Source: Gephyromycinifex aptenodytis (lineage in GTDB: Bacteria; Actinomycetota; Actinomycetes; Actinomycetales; Dermatophilaceae). Taken from it: a DNA stretch of 64,000 nucleotides. The position numbers were made by a program, and so were the translations under genes. Positions within the stretch are counted from its first letter, which is position 1. Each line of letters opens with the position of its first letter. Positions 26,039 through 38,900 of this stretch are shown here, piece after piece. The notes under the pieces were generated by a model. That model ran no database searches and was not told the origin of the DNA. It was given only the letters and a program-made list of their open reading frames with translations. The stretch is taken from assembly GCF_012277275.1 (NCBI RefSeq), contig NZ_CP051155.1:2232001-2296000 (forward strand). Reading direction: 5' to 3'.

Positions 26039-27178
26039 GTGACCGTGAAGTTCCGTGTCGATCGAGACGTTCTGGCCGAGGCGGTGACGTGGGCAGCCAA
26101 GGGGCTTCCTGCGCGGCCTCCAGTTCCCGTGCTCGCAGGCGTGCTCATCGACGCCGACCCCTCAGGCACGATCACGCTGTCAGCCTTCGACTACGAGGTC
26201 TCCGCGCGGGTCACGGTTGCCGCCGATGTCAGCGATGGCGGCCAGGTGCTCGTGCTGGGCCGGTTGCTCGCCGACATCTCCCGCAACCTGCCGAACCGCC
26301 CTATCGATGTCGTCACCGAGGGCAACAAGGTTCAGCTCACGTGCGGCTCCAGCCGGTTCAGCCTGCTGCAGATGCCCAGCGATGAGTACCCGACGCTGCC
26401 CACCTCACCCGAACCCAGCGGCACCATCCCCGGCGATGTCTTCACCCAGGCCGTGGCGCAGGTCAGCATCGCTGCCGACCGCAGCGACACCCTGCCGATC
26501 CTGACCGGCGTGCGGATGGAGGTCGAGGGCGACAAGATCACTCTGCTCGCGACCGACCGCTACCGCCTGGCAATGCGGGAGGTGACCTGGAACCCGGCCA
26601 ACACCGACATTTCGACTGTGGTGCTGGTGCCGGCCCGCACCTTGTCCGACACCGCGAAGTCGTTGGGCGCCGCAGCATCGGTGGACTTGGCTCTGGGTTA
26701 CGCCGCAGGCGGCGACGGTCTGGTCGGTTTTGAAGCCGGTCAGCGCCGGACGACGACTCGGCTGCTCGATGGTGAGTACCCCAAGGTGTCCTCGATCTTC
26801 CCCTCCTCGGTGGACACCACCGCTGTGGTGGAGACCGGCTCCCTGGTCGAGGCCGTCAAGCGCGTCTCACTGGTGGCCGAACGCAACACCCCGGTCCGGT
26901 TGCGGTTCATCGACGGTCAGGTCGGTATCGATGCCGGCGCCGGCGATGATGCCCAGGCCAGTGAGGCCGTGGAGGCGACCCTGACCGGTCCGGAGATCGA
27001 GATCGCCTTCAACCCGCACTACCTGCTTGACGGTCTGCACGCGGTCGGTACCAGCTACACGCGGCTTTCCTTCACTCAGAGCAGCCGACCGGCCGTGTTG
27101 TCGGGCCAGGCCGAAGCGGACGGAGAGCCGGACTCCTCCTACCGCTACGTGCTCATGCCAGTGCGGTTCCCCGGCTAG
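26039..27178 (+). CDS. dnaN: DNA polymerase III beta clamp
   Basis: A 379-residue sliding clamp that tethers the replicative polymerase. It contains three repeated clamp domains of about 120 residues and ends in the usual YVLMPVRFPG (M-P-x-R) C-terminus. The start is GTG 26039 (VTVKFRVDRDV), with GGAGAAGGGG immediately upstream. The stop codon abuts the recF start. Confidence 0.97.
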   Translation: MTVKFRVDRDVLAEAVTWAAKGLPARPPVPVLAGVLIDADPSGTITLSAFDYEVSARVTVAADVSDGGQVLVLGRLLADISRNLPNRPIDVVTEGNKVQLTCGSSRFSLLQMPSDEYPTLPTSPEPSGTIPGDVFTQAVAQVSIAADRSDTLPILTGVRMEVEGDKITLLATDRYRLAMREVTWNPANTDISTVVLVPARTLSDTAKSLGAAASVDLALGYAAGGDGLVGFEAGQRRTTTRLLDGEYPKVSSIFPSSVDTTAVVETGSLVEAVKRVSLVAERNTPVRLRFIDGQVGIDAGAGDDAQASEAVEATLTGPEIEIAFNPHYLLDGLHAVGTSYTRLSFTQSSRPAVLSGQAEADGEPDSSYRYVLMPVRFPG

Positions 27179-28693
27179 GTGTACCTGCGTCACCTGAGCT
27201 TGGGAGACTTCCGCAGTTACCGGACTGCGGAAGTGTCCTTCTCCCCGGGGGTGAGCACGCTGGTGGGCTTGAACGGGGTCGGTAAGACCAACCTCGTGGA
27301 AGCGGTCGGCTACCTGGCCTCCCACAGTTCGCATCGGGTCTCTCAAGACGGCCCACTGGTCCGCTTCGGGGCCGAGCACGCTGTCGTGCGGGGTCTAGTC
27401 GTTCGCGATGACCGCGAGACCCTCATCGAGATCGAGGTCAACCCGGGGCGGGCGAACAGGGCTCGGCTCAACCGAGGCGCGTTCACCCGGCCTCGGGAGG
27501 TGCTGGGGGCGCTGCGCACGGTGCTGTTCGCCCCGGAGGACTTGGCGCTGGTCAAGGGGGATCCCACTGATCGGCGACGTTTCCTGGACGATCTGCTGGT
27601 CTCTCGCCAGCCTCGTTGGGCCGGGGTTCGCTCGGATTACGACAAGATCCTTCGGCAGCGGAACGCGTTGCTCAAGAGCGCTTCGCCACTGAAGTCGCGT
27701 CGCTCCGCCCCGGTGCGGGTAGATCCGCAGTCGGCTCCGGCGACGCTGGAGGTCTGGGATGACCACCTGGCCACGGTCGGCGCCCAGCTGTTGTATGCCC
27801 GGTTGCGACTCCTGCGGGACCTGCGACCGCTACTGAGGCAGAACTACCAGGCCGTCAGCGCGACCGCGAACGAGGCGCTGGCCTCCTACCGTTCCTCACT
27901 GGATGAGGATGCCGCGGAGAGTATCGCTGCTGGTGAGGTGCCCTCCATGGAGGAGTTGCGCGAACTGATCCTGCAAGCGATGGGCAACCGGCGCCGCGCA
28001 GAACTTGAGCGAGGTGTCAGCCTGGTAGGCCCGCACCGCGATGATCTGGTGCTCCTGCTGGGCGACCTGCCGGCCAAGGGGTATGCCTCGCACGGTGAAT
28101 CGTGGTCGTTCGCGTTGGCCCTCAAGTTGGGGGCCTATCACCTGCTGCGCCACGACCTGGGTGATGATCCCGTCTTGATCCTGGATGATGTGTTCGCCGA
28201 GCTGGACGTGGGGCGCCGCGAGCGCCTGGCCGGGCTGCTGCTGGACGGCGAACAGGTCATCATCACAGCTGCCGTGCCGCAGGACATCCCGCTGGCGTTG
28301 CACGGTGCCCGGTTTGCGGTGCGTCAAGGTGAGGTTGACCCGGCCGACGACGAAGCATCCCTGGCAGAGGCTGGCGAGCAACCCCGCCCGGCAGGCAGTC
28401 AGGTGGGATCCCCAGTGCAAATGGACAAGGCCGTAGGACCGGCTGAACCGGACCAGGGCGCAGGAGATGGCCAGCCGGCCGCCGCGGCCGGCTTCGAGGG
28501 TTCCGGGCGTGCGGGTGCCGAGACTGAGTTCGTCGAGCCAGAGGCTGCGGAACCTGGCCCGCTCGACTCTGCGGAGCCTGCCGAAGCTGTCGCAGACGAT
28601 GCCGAGGCATCCTCCCGGCAGCCCGCCGCGCAGGATGTGGCCAACAACGGCGTCAGCCAGGTCGCGCCGCCACCTGCCCGGCCGGGAGACTGA
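27179..28693 (+). CDS. recF: DNA replication/repair protein RecF with acidic C-terminal tail
   Basis: An SMC-like ATPase that helps load RecA at gaps. Walker [10 protein letters not shown] is at residues 30-38, the signature [16 protein letters not shown] in the middle, and Walker B/D-loop [13 protein letters not shown] follows. The core ends near residue 390. A further 110 residues are Ala/Glu/Pro/Gly-rich low-complexity sequence not found in the usual 370-400-residue RecF. The GTG start directly follows the dnaN stop (no gap), indicating coupled translation. Confidence 0.95.
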   Translation: MYLRHLSLGDFRSYRTAEVSFSPGVSTLVGLNGVGKTNLVEAVGYLASHSSHRVSQDGPLVRFGAEHAVVRGLVVRDDRETLIEIEVNPGRANRARLNRGAFTRPREVLGALRTVLFAPEDLALVKGDPTDRRRFLDDLLVSRQPRWAGVRSDYDKILRQRNALLKSASPLKSRRSAPVRVDPQSAPATLEVWDDHLATVGAQLLYARLRLLRDLRPLLRQNYQAVSATANEALASYRSSLDEDAAESIAAGEVPSMEELRELILQAMGNRRRAELERGVSLVGPHRDDLVLLLGDLPAKGYASHGESWSFALALKLGAYHLLRHDLGDDPVLILDDVFAELDVGRRERLAGLLLDGEQVIITAAVPQDIPLALHGARFAVRQGEVDPADDEASLAEAGEQPRPAGSQVGSPVQMDKAVGPAEPDQGAGDGQPAAAAGFEGSGRAGAETEFVEPEAAEPGPLDSAEPAEAVADDAEASSRQPAAQDVANNGVSQVAPPPARPGD

Positions 28694-28697
28694 AGGC

Positions 28698-29351
28698 ATG
28701 GCACAGAAGCGTCCGGGCGGCTCGGGTCCGTCGGGGCACGCAGGCCGGGGCGGGCAGCCCGTGCCGGGGCAGCACGAACCGGTTGTGGATGCCGTACCGG
28801 TCGAGCCCGGTGTTGAGCTGCCGGTGGTCCCCACAATCAGCGCGCCCGATGGGGACGAAAGCGATCGGGCTGCAGCGGCCGCGTTGGCACGGGCCCGCGA
28901 AGCTGCCCGTGCCAAGGGTCTGCGGCCCGGCTCCCGGCCGGTGCCGAGACGGCGCCGTCGTACCGAGGCGGTCTTCAGCGGTAGCAATGCCGACGGGCGT
29001 GATCCGCTGCTGTTGGGGGACGGTATGGATCGGCTGCTGCTGGATCGGGGATGGAAGGTCGATGTGGCGGCCGGGGCCGTGATGGGTCGCTGGCCGGCCA
29101 TCGTGGGGTTGGATGTGGCACGCCACTGCACGCCGGTGACCTTTGAGGATGGGGTTCTCATCGTCCGCGCCGATTCCACGGCCTGGGCTACCCAGTTGCG
29201 CCTGATGGCCCCCAACCTGCTGCAACGCCTGGGTGAAGAAGCAGGCCAGGGGGTTGTGACTGAACTGCGGGTGGTCGGCCCGGCTGCCCCGTCGTGGAGT
29301 CGCGGTCCTCGGCGCAGCACCGGTCCGGGGCCGCGCGATACCTACGGCTGA
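28698..29351 (+). CDS. dciA: DciA-like (DUF721) replication-associated protein
   Basis: A 217-residue protein: a Gly/Pro-rich N-terminus and basic middle (PRRRRRTEAVFSG), then a KH-like DUF721 domain (about 110-195; WPAIVGLDVARHCTPVTFEDGVL). DUF721 proteins such as DciA act as the ancestral loader or operator of the replicative helicase DnaB. Start at ATG 28698, 4 bp after the recF stop. Position between recF and gyrB is conserved in actinobacteria (Rv0004). Confidence 0.88.
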   Translation: MAQKRPGGSGPSGHAGRGGQPVPGQHEPVVDAVPVEPGVELPVVPTISAPDGDESDRAAAAALARAREAARAKGLRPGSRPVPRRRRRTEAVFSGSNADGRDPLLLGDGMDRLLLDRGWKVDVAAGAVMGRWPAIVGLDVARHCTPVTFEDGVLIVRADSTAWATQLRLMAPNLLQRLGEEAGQGVVTELRVVGPAAPSWSRGPRRSTGPGPRDTYG

Positions 29352-31810
<2,459 letters not shown>

Positions 31811-31880
31811 GCCGCCGCCTGAACACTGTGCAGCCGCGCGCGGCATGCGCCAGGCCCACGACGACGAGAAGGACACACGC

Positions 31881-34553
31881 GTGACCGACATGACGACTCC
31901 CCCGGAGACCGACAGGGTAGAGCCCGTCGACCTCAACGCGGAGATGCAGCGCAGCTACATCGAATACGCGATGAGCGTCATCGTCAGCCGTGCGCTGCCT
32001 GATGTACGCGACGGGTTGAAGCCAGTACACCGGCGCATCGTCTACGCGATGTACGACGGTGGGTTCCGCCCCGACCGTGGCTACAACAAGTGCGCGCGCA
32101 TCGTCGGTGACGTGATGGCGCAGTATCACCCGCACGGTGACTCGGCGATCTATGACGCTCTCGTGCGTCTCGTACAGCCGTGGGCGATGCGCAACCCGCT
32201 CGTGGACGGTCAGGGCAACTTCGGTAACGCCGGCGATGACGGAGCCGCCGCTAGTCGGTACACCGAGTGCAAGATGATGCCGTTGGCCATGGAGATGGTG
32301 CGCGACATCCGCGAGGACACTGTCGACTTCAAGGACAACTACGACGGCAAGAACCAAGAGCCGACGGTACTTCCATCCCGCTTCCCGAACCTGCTGGTGA
32401 ACGGCAGTTCCGGGATCGCGGTCGGGATGGCCACCCAGATCCCGCCACACAACCTGCGTGAGGTCGCCGAAGCGGCCCAGTGGGTGTTGTCTCACCCCGA
32501 TGCGACGCGCGAGGAACGCCTGGAGGCGTGCCTGTCGATCATCAAGGGTCCCGACTTCCCGACCGCCGGTCTCATCATGGGCCGCAAGGGCATCGAGGAC
32601 GCCTACCGCACCGGGCGCGGTTCCATCGTCATGCGGGCGCGGGTCGAGATCGAGGAGATCAACGGGCGAACCTGCCTGGTCATCACCGAACTGCCCTACC
32701 AGGTCAACCCCGACACCTTGGCCAAGAAGATCGCTGAACTAGCCAAGGAAGGACGTCTGGCCGGCATCGCCGACCTCAACGACGAGACCTCCGGGCGTAC
32801 CGGTCAGCGGCTGGTCATAGTGCTCAAACGCGATGCAGTGGCCAAGGTGGTGTTGAACAACCTCTACAAACACACCGCGCTGCAGACCTCGTTCAGCGCC
32901 AACATGCTCGCCCTGGTCGACGGGGTGCCGCGCACCCTGCCAATCAACGCTTTCGTGCGGTACTGGGTCGACCACCAGATCGAGGTCATCCAACGGCGCA
33001 CCGCCTACCGGCTACGCCAGGCGGAGAAAGAGATCCATATCCTGCGCGGCCTACTCAAGGCGCTGGACGCCCTTGATGAGGTCATCGCCTTGATTCGTCG
33101 CTCACCGTCGGCCGAGGCAGCTCAGGCGGGGTTGAAGGATCTGCTTTCGATTGATGATGTGCAGGCGCGGGCGATTCTGGACATGCAGTTGCGCAAGCTC
33201 GCTGCGCTGGAACGTCAGAAGATCATCGACGATCACGACGCGCTCGAGGCCAAGATCCTCGACTACGAGGACATCCTGGCTAAGCCGCAGCGCCAGCGGG
33301 ACATCGTCTCCACCGAGCTGAACGACATCGTGGATCGTTATGGCGATGACCGGCGCACCGAGATCGTGCCGTTTGACGGTGACGTCTCGATGGAAGACCT
33401 CATCCCCAACGAGAGGGTCGTGCTGACCATCACCCGGGGTGGCTACGCCAAGCGGACCCGGGCTGATGAGTACCGCAGCCAGCGCCGCGGCGGGAAGGGC
33501 GTGCGCGGGGCGGCCCTGCGCGGCGACGACATCGTCGAGCACTTCTTCGTCACCACCACCCACCACTGGTTGTTGTTCTTCACCAACCTGGGTCGGGTGT
33601 ATCGGGCCAAGGCCTACGAGGTGCCTGAGGGCGGCCGCGACGGACGCGGTCAGCACGTGGCCAACCTGATGGCATTCGGTCCCGATGAGCACATCGCTCA
33701 GGTGTTGGCAATCCAGAACTACGACGTCAAGCCCTACCTGGTGTTGGCGACCCGGGGCGGCTTGGTGAAGAAGACCCGCCTGTCCGATTTCGATTCTCCG
33801 CGTAGCGGCGGTCTGATCGCGATCAATCTGCGCGACGGCGACGAGCTGGTGGGGGCGCGGGTCTGCTCGCCCACCGATGACCTGCTGTTGTGCTCGCGTA
33901 AGGGACAGTCGGCCAGGTTCCACGCCACGGACGAGATCCTGCGGCCGATGGGTCGGGCCACCAGCGGTGTGACGGGCATGAAGTTCCGCGCCGGTGACGA
34001 CCTGCTGTCGATGAACCTCATTCCAGAGGGCGGCGATCCGGACGTATTCGTCGTCTTCGAGAATGGCTTGGCCAAGCGCACCCCGGCATCGGACTACCCG
34101 GCTAAGGGCCGCGCGGGCCTCGGGGTTCGGGTCGCGGCGATCTCTGAGCGCGGGGGTGACCTCGTGGGTGCGCTCACGGTAGCCGACACCGATGAGGTCA
34201 TGGTCGTCATGGAGAAGGGCAAGGTCGTCCGGTCTCGGGTGGATGAGGTGCGCCGCACGGGACGAAACACGATGGGCGTGCAGTTCGCCAAGCCCGACGC
34301 TGGCGATGCGATCGTCGCCGTTGCTCGCAATACCGAGTCATCGGCCACGACAGAGGCTGTCGTCGAGGGCGAGATCGAGCCGCTGGCGGATGCGGACGGA
34401 GAAACCGTTGAGCCCAGTGAGGATGAGCTGAAGAGTCCATCCAGTGAGCTACCGTCGGTGCAGGAATCTCAGGATGCGTTGGGCGACAACGACGATGACA
34501 ACGCACAGGGCGCCGACGAGCAGGGTCGGCCCGATGACGGAGGTGCGCAGTGA
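31881..34553 (+). CDS. gyrA: DNA gyrase subunit A
   Basis: An 890-residue breakage-reunion subunit. The catalytic Tyr is at 127 (AASRYTE). The quinolone-determining stretch [14 protein letters not shown] keeps Ser88 and Asp92, so it looks quinolone-sensitive. The GyrA box QRRGGKG and the beta-pinwheel repeats follow, and the C-terminus is a long acidic tail, common in actinobacteria. I use GTG 31881 with GAGAAGGA upstream; ATG 31890 is possible. The stop overlaps the DUF3566 start by 4 bp. Confidence 0.97.
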   Translation: MTDMTTPPETDRVEPVDLNAEMQRSYIEYAMSVIVSRALPDVRDGLKPVHRRIVYAMYDGGFRPDRGYNKCARIVGDVMAQYHPHGDSAIYDALVRLVQPWAMRNPLVDGQGNFGNAGDDGAAASRYTECKMMPLAMEMVRDIREDTVDFKDNYDGKNQEPTVLPSRFPNLLVNGSSGIAVGMATQIPPHNLREVAEAAQWVLSHPDATREERLEACLSIIKGPDFPTAGLIMGRKGIEDAYRTGRGSIVMRARVEIEEINGRTCLVITELPYQVNPDTLAKKIAELAKEGRLAGIADLNDETSGRTGQRLVIVLKRDAVAKVVLNNLYKHTALQTSFSANMLALVDGVPRTLPINAFVRYWVDHQIEVIQRRTAYRLRQAEKEIHILRGLLKALDALDEVIALIRRSPSAEAAQAGLKDLLSIDDVQARAILDMQLRKLAALERQKIIDDHDALEAKILDYEDILAKPQRQRDIVSTELNDIVDRYGDDRRTEIVPFDGDVSMEDLIPNERVVLTITRGGYAKRTRADEYRSQRRGGKGVRGAALRGDDIVEHFFVTTTHHWLLFFTNLGRVYRAKAYEVPEGGRDGRGQHVANLMAFGPDEHIAQVLAIQNYDVKPYLVLATRGGLVKKTRLSDFDSPRSGGLIAINLRDGDELVGARVCSPTDDLLLCSRKGQSARFHATDEILRPMGRATSGVTGMKFRAGDDLLSMNLIPEGGDPDVFVVFENGLAKRTPASDYPAKGRAGLGVRVAAISERGGDLVGALTVADTDEVMVVMEKGKVVRSRVDEVRRTGRNTMGVQFAKPDAGDAIVAVARNTESSATTEAVVEGEIEPLADADGETVEPSEDELKSPSSELPSVQESQDALGDNDDDNAQGADEQGRPDDGGAQ

Positions 34554-35062
34554 GCACGACCGGAGGCAGGCCCACCTCGGGGGCACCGACGAAGTCGGGT
34601 GGCGCAACCCCTGCCCCTCGGCCTCGGCCAGGGTCGGGAGTACCCACGGCGGTGACGCCGCGGGTGAGTCCCTCGGCTCCGCGCGGTGACGAACCGCGCC
34701 GGGTCAAGCTGACGTTTTCGCGGATCGACCCGTTCTCGGTCATGAAGATCTCGTTCCTGCTGTCGGTCTCGATGGGGATCGCGGCTGTCGTGGTCGTCGC
34801 GGCGCTGTGGATGATGCTGCAGGGCATGGGTGTCTTCTCTACGCTGAACGACACCTTGAACGAGTTGGCCGCTTCCACGAACGCCGAACGAAGCATCAAC
34901 GTCTTGGAGTTGTTGAGCTTCATGCGGGTCATCTCGTTGGCGATCGTGCTCGGGGTGGCCAACACCATCCTGATGACGGCCATGGCAACGCTGACTGCGG
35001 TCATCTACAACATTTGTGCAGCGCTGGTCGGCGGTGTGCAGTCAACGATGACTGACGTCTGA
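34550..35062 (+). CDS. DUF3566 transmembrane protein
   Basis: A 170-residue protein with a Pro/Gly-rich N-terminal 50 residues, the family start ([23 protein letters not shown]), and two membrane helices (about 64-86 and 125-150). This is the actinobacterial DUF3566 protein found after gyrA (Rv0007 position). The GTG start overlaps the gyrA stop, so it is in the gyrase operon. In relatives it may associate with the divisome; its biochemical function is not known. Confidence 0.9.
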   Translation: MSTTGGRPTSGAPTKSGGATPAPRPRPGSGVPTAVTPRVSPSAPRGDEPRRVKLTFSRIDPFSVMKISFLLSVSMGIAAVVVVAALWMMLQGMGVFSTLNDTLNELAASTNAERSINVLELLSFMRVISLAIVLGVANTILMTAMATLTAVIYNICAALVGGVQSTMTDV

Positions 35063-35186
35063 GGCTGGGCTCGCAGGAGCGGTTCGACCCTGTTCCTGTG
35101 GGGTCGACAGTGGCTTCGGGGTCGGTTTTGGACACCGGCGTTTGGTGCGGTACCGTTGGTCTCCGCGCCGACATTTCGCCGGTCAC

Positions 35187-35260
35187 GGGCCTATAGCTCA
35201 GACGGTTAGAGCGCTTCCCTGATAAGGAAGAGGCCACAGGTTCAAGTCCTGTTAGGCCCA
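35187..35260 (+). tRNA. tRNA-Ile (anticodon GAT)
   Basis: A 74-nt cloverleaf: the acceptor GGGCCTA pairs with TAGGCCC, D-arm TAGCTCAGACGGTTAGAGC, anticodon stem CTTCC/GGAAG with loop CTGATAA (GAT at 35221-35223), T-arm with GGTTCAAGTCC. The 3' CCA is not encoded (discriminator A then CCC), so the CCA transferase must add it. Conserved position after gyrA/DUF3566. Confidence 0.98.
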
Positions 35261-35273
35261 CCCGTGAGCTGTG

Positions 35274-35302
35274 AGGGGCCGCCCATTACAGGCGGCCCCT
35301 TC
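35274..35302 (+). terminator. Hairpin terminator after tRNA-Ile
   Basis: AGGGGCCGCC pairs perfectly with GGCGGCCCCT (10 bp) around a 7-nt loop, starting 13 bp after the tRNA. The following TTC is a weak T-tract. Confidence 0.75.
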
Positions 35303-35414
35303 GCCATGTCGGGGCGGCGTTTGGCGGTCGATGTCTGGCAGCAGGTAACATGGTGGCAGTGAGTCGTTCGCGGCTTAGTGTTCGTTGCATTCGTCGAGAT
35401 GGAGGGGTTCGCCC

Positions 35415-35537
35415 ATGAAGCGGGTTCTCGCGCTCGTCGTAGCAGGATTAGGTGCAGCGATGGTCCAGCAGCGTATTCGTGCGCGGCAGGCCGAGCAGGC
35501 ACTGTGGGCCGAGGCGACAGATCCCGCTCCACGCTGA
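35415..35537 (+). CDS. DLW-39 family small protein
   Basis: A 40-residue peptide starting MKRVLALVVAGLG and ending AEQALWAEATDPAPR, which carries the family hallmark: a short hydrophobic helix (residues 4-17), a basic stretch (QQRIRARQAEQ) and the terminal LWAEATD motif. GGAGGGG lies at good distance before ATG 35415. These tiny single-pass proteins sit between the tRNA-Ile and tRNA-Ala genes near the origin in many Actinomycetota. Their function is not established. Confidence 0.88.
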   Translation: MKRVLALVVAGLGAAMVQQRIRARQAEQALWAEATDPAPR

Positions 35538-35609
35538 TGAACACCCACCCGGGTGACGGGTGGCGGCACACGGTGGCGCCCCTGGCTGCAGGAGCGACTA
35601 ACTGAACAC

Positions 35610-35682
35610 GGGGACTTAGCTCAGCTGGTAGAGCACTGCCTTTGCAAGGCAGGGGTCAGGGGTTCGAGCCCCCTAGTCTCCA
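35610..35682 (+). tRNA. tRNA-Ala (anticodon TGC)
   Basis: A 73-nt cloverleaf: acceptor GGGGACT with AGTCTCC (one G-T pair), D-arm TAGCTCAGCTGGTAGAGC, anticodon stem CTGCC/GGCAG with loop TTTGCAA (TGC at 35643-35645), T-arm GGGGTTCGAGCCCC. No encoded CCA (ACA follows). Paired with tRNA-Ile near oriC as in most actinobacteria. Confidence 0.98.
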
Positions 35683-35694
35683 CAACGCAACATT

Positions 35695-35729
35695 CAGAGG
35701 CCCTTTCCCGAGGCGGGAGAGGGCCTCTG
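35695..35729. terminator. Hairpin after tRNA-Ala
   Basis: CAGAGGCCCT...AGGGCCTCTG encloses a second short complementary pair (CCCG/CGGG), giving a long stem 13 bp after the tRNA. No T-tract, so it may be a processing/termination hairpin. It also lies about 220 bp past the 3' end of the giant minus-strand gene. Confidence 0.6.
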
Positions 35730-35951
35730 GCGTGTGCACCCCTGTGCGCCGCTGGGAGGAAATCGGCCAGTTCACGGTCGGTGCCCATGCGGCCTGGGCT
35801 GCCTCGACAGTCGGGGTGCAGGCGAACTGGGCCGCGCGCCAGTCCCGGGGTGAATGCCGCGGCATGGGTCGACGACGGGTGGCAACACTGTGGCCCGGCC
35901 GGGCGCCCAGTCCGCTGCCGGTATGTGCGGCGGCTGGGCTGCCCGGCGTGG

Positions 35952-38900
35952 TTAGGCCGCGCTGATGCCGGGTTCGTCCTCTTCGTCTTCGTCGCGGGAG
36001 CGACGCCACAGACCGGCGATGAGCCCGAGTGCGGCCAGGGAGCTGAACAACAGCAGCGGTAGTTGCGGCACTGCTGTGCCGTTCGAGCTGTCGGCGCGGC
36101 GGGCCGGATCCAGACACTGCCCGTAGGTGCCGGCGCGTTGGGCATCACCTGCGGCGCCGACGCCCTGCTCGTAGCCCGGACCTGCCTGCCAGTTCGGGTC
36201 ATTGGCCTGGGTGTAGCCCTGTTCGCGTGTTCGACTGCAGTCACCTACGCAGACCGGGTAGCCCTTGCCCTTGCGAGGGGTCTCGCCCCCAGACTGCGCT
36301 GCTCCCGGACGCCACGGCCAACCGCCGGGGTTGCTGGCGCTGTGGTGCGAACCCGGTGTCCAACCGGGCTTCGGTCCCCACGGCGCAGGTGCGCTGTTCG
36401 GTCCCTTGTGGGAATGGGGGTGGCTGTGGGTGCCCGAAGTGGGTTTGGGCGCGCCGGGCGGACGCGGCGCGTTCGGTTTCGGTGTCGGTTTCGGTGTCTT
36501 GGTCGGGCTCGGCCGCTTGGGTGGGCGCGGGCTCGTGGGCTTCGGAGCGTTCGGGTGGGGGATGGGTATCACCGTCGGCCCGGGGACTGGGCTGCTCGGG
36601 CCCGGGGTGGGAGTGATTGGGCCCGTCGGGTCGTCGGTCGGGTTCGAAGGCCCACTGGGAGTGGGCGGCACCGGAGCGCCGGGGGTGCCCCCACCCGGGG
36701 CGGTAACCCCAGCCTTGAGCGGAACCCGGATCGTCTCAACCTGCGGTTTCGGCGAGGCTAGGCCCGTGTACTGCGACGTTCCCACCGCCGTGCCGGTTGA
36801 GATGATGTACCCGGCGCTGATGTCGTCGGCCGTGACCGTGTAGGCACCGTTGGCCTGGCAGGAGGTGTGCGCGCCGGGTGCCAGGGTGGTGTCGTTGCAG
36901 GTGATTCCGATTCCGGCCTGCTGCAGACGAGGGTCGGAGACCCCGACGTTCTCCAGGGGAACGTTCCCGGTGTTTGTCACGACGTAGTCGAAGATGACGC
37001 CTTCACCCACGTCGAGTTGGCCGTTGCCGTTGGAGTCCACCGGTGTGTAACCCATACCAAGTCCCAGGCTGGCCTCTGGTTTGGGCGCGACCGGGGTCAC
37101 GGCACCATCGGAGCCGGAGGCGTCGTTGCCGCCGTCGGTGGTCGAGGTGGCATAGGCCAGGTTCGCCAGCGTGGTGACCCCCTGGCCTTGCGCCTGATCC
37201 GCTGGGACCGGGTACGGGCTCGCCGTGCACGTCGTGCTTTCCTGCGGCTCCAGCGAGCCCCTCTCGCATGTGATGTCCACTTTGGCGGCTGCGAGCATCG
37301 GGTCGTTGACCCTGACTGTGGCGGGTGCGCTGCTGGTGTTGGTGATGAGGAAGCGGTACGTGATCTCGTCACCGGGGTCAGCCAATCCGGGGAAGCCGGA
37401 ATCCTTCGTCAGCTCCGCGGTCTTGGTCACCTTCAGACCGGTGTCCTCAGCGGGGATGCGAACCGTGTCGGCGGCGGTTGCTTGCACCTGCGGGCCTTGC
37501 GCCGGGGCGCCGGTCGCGGTTGCGCTGTTGAGCACATAGGTGCGCTGCACGTCCTGCGCCGTGACGGTGTACACCTCAGCGGAACATGTTGTCTGCTTAC
37601 CCGGCTTCAGGCTGCTCGCCTCACACGTCACGGCATCCTCTCCCAGGAGGGAGTCAGTGACCTTGACGTCGTTGATCGTGACGTTCCCGGTGTTGGTCAC
37701 ACGGAAGGAGTACGTCACCTGCTCACCTGCCACCAGAGCCGTGTTGACCCGCTCGGCGGCACGTCGAGCGAACTTGTCGATGCTCAATCTCGGTTGCGCA
37801 GTGGTTCCTGCGCTGGAGGTTGATGTGGCAGCCGGGCTCGTCACGGGTTGGGAGGCCGCGCTGCCGTGGGCTGCTGCAGTGTTCTTCAGCACTCCACCGG
37901 CGATGTCGGCAGCGGTGACGGTGTAGTCAGCGGAGGTGCACGTCACCGACCCGCCCGGCTTGACGGTGTCGGTCGGGCAGGTGATCGCCACGTTCGCTTC
38001 CGCCAGCGCCTGGTCGGCGATGGAGACACCGGTGACCGGCACCGTGCCCGGGTTGGCGACGATGAAGGTGAAGAACACGACGTCGCCTTCGTCCGCCACG
38101 CCGGGGTGCATCCCGTCGCGTTGCAGGACTGCGGTCTTGGTCAAGCTCAACCGGCCGTACCCCAGCGGCGTGCTCGACTGGGCTAAAGCGGGCAGGGTGA
38201 GGAACTGCTCATCCTCCCCGGTCCAGGCCCGCGCCGTAGCGGTGTTCTCCAGGGTGGGATTGGCTAGGTCGGCCTGGGTGATGACCAGGGGTTTCGGTGC
38301 CGCGCAGGACACGGTATTGCCTGACGCGAGGACGCCGATCGGGCAGGTCACCGCAATCCCTCGCGCGGAGAGCATCTCGTCACCGACGTGCGGGTTCGTC
38401 ACCGGTTTGGGGCCGGTGTTGCTCACCGTGAAGCTGTAGCTGAGTTCGTCGCCGAGACCGGCCACGCCGTCGCCATTGAGGTCCTTGGTCAGGGTGGCCG
38501 TCTTGGTCAGGCGCAGCGGTGGGAAGTCCGTCAACGGGATCGTTGCCGAGCCGGACCCGCTCGTCTGTCCTGATGTGGGCAGGCTCGCCTGGACCGTTGC
38601 CTCGTTCGTCAACGAACCGGCATTGATGTCGGCCTGGGTGATCGTGTACGCAGGCGAGGAGCAACTCGCGCTAGCCCCCGGCGCCAGGTCGGTGGCGCAA
38701 CGGAAGTCGGTGAGTCTGAGTTTGACGTCACGGATTGTCGCGGTGCGCAGGGTGCGCTTGCCGGTGTTGGTCACGGTGAACGTGTAGCTAACCTCATCGC
38801 CGGCGGAGTACGCCTGGTTGTTGTCCTTATCGGTGATGGTGCGCATCGACTTGGTCAACGAGACCCCGGCCGGGGCGTCAAAGGTCAGCGTCGCTGTCGC

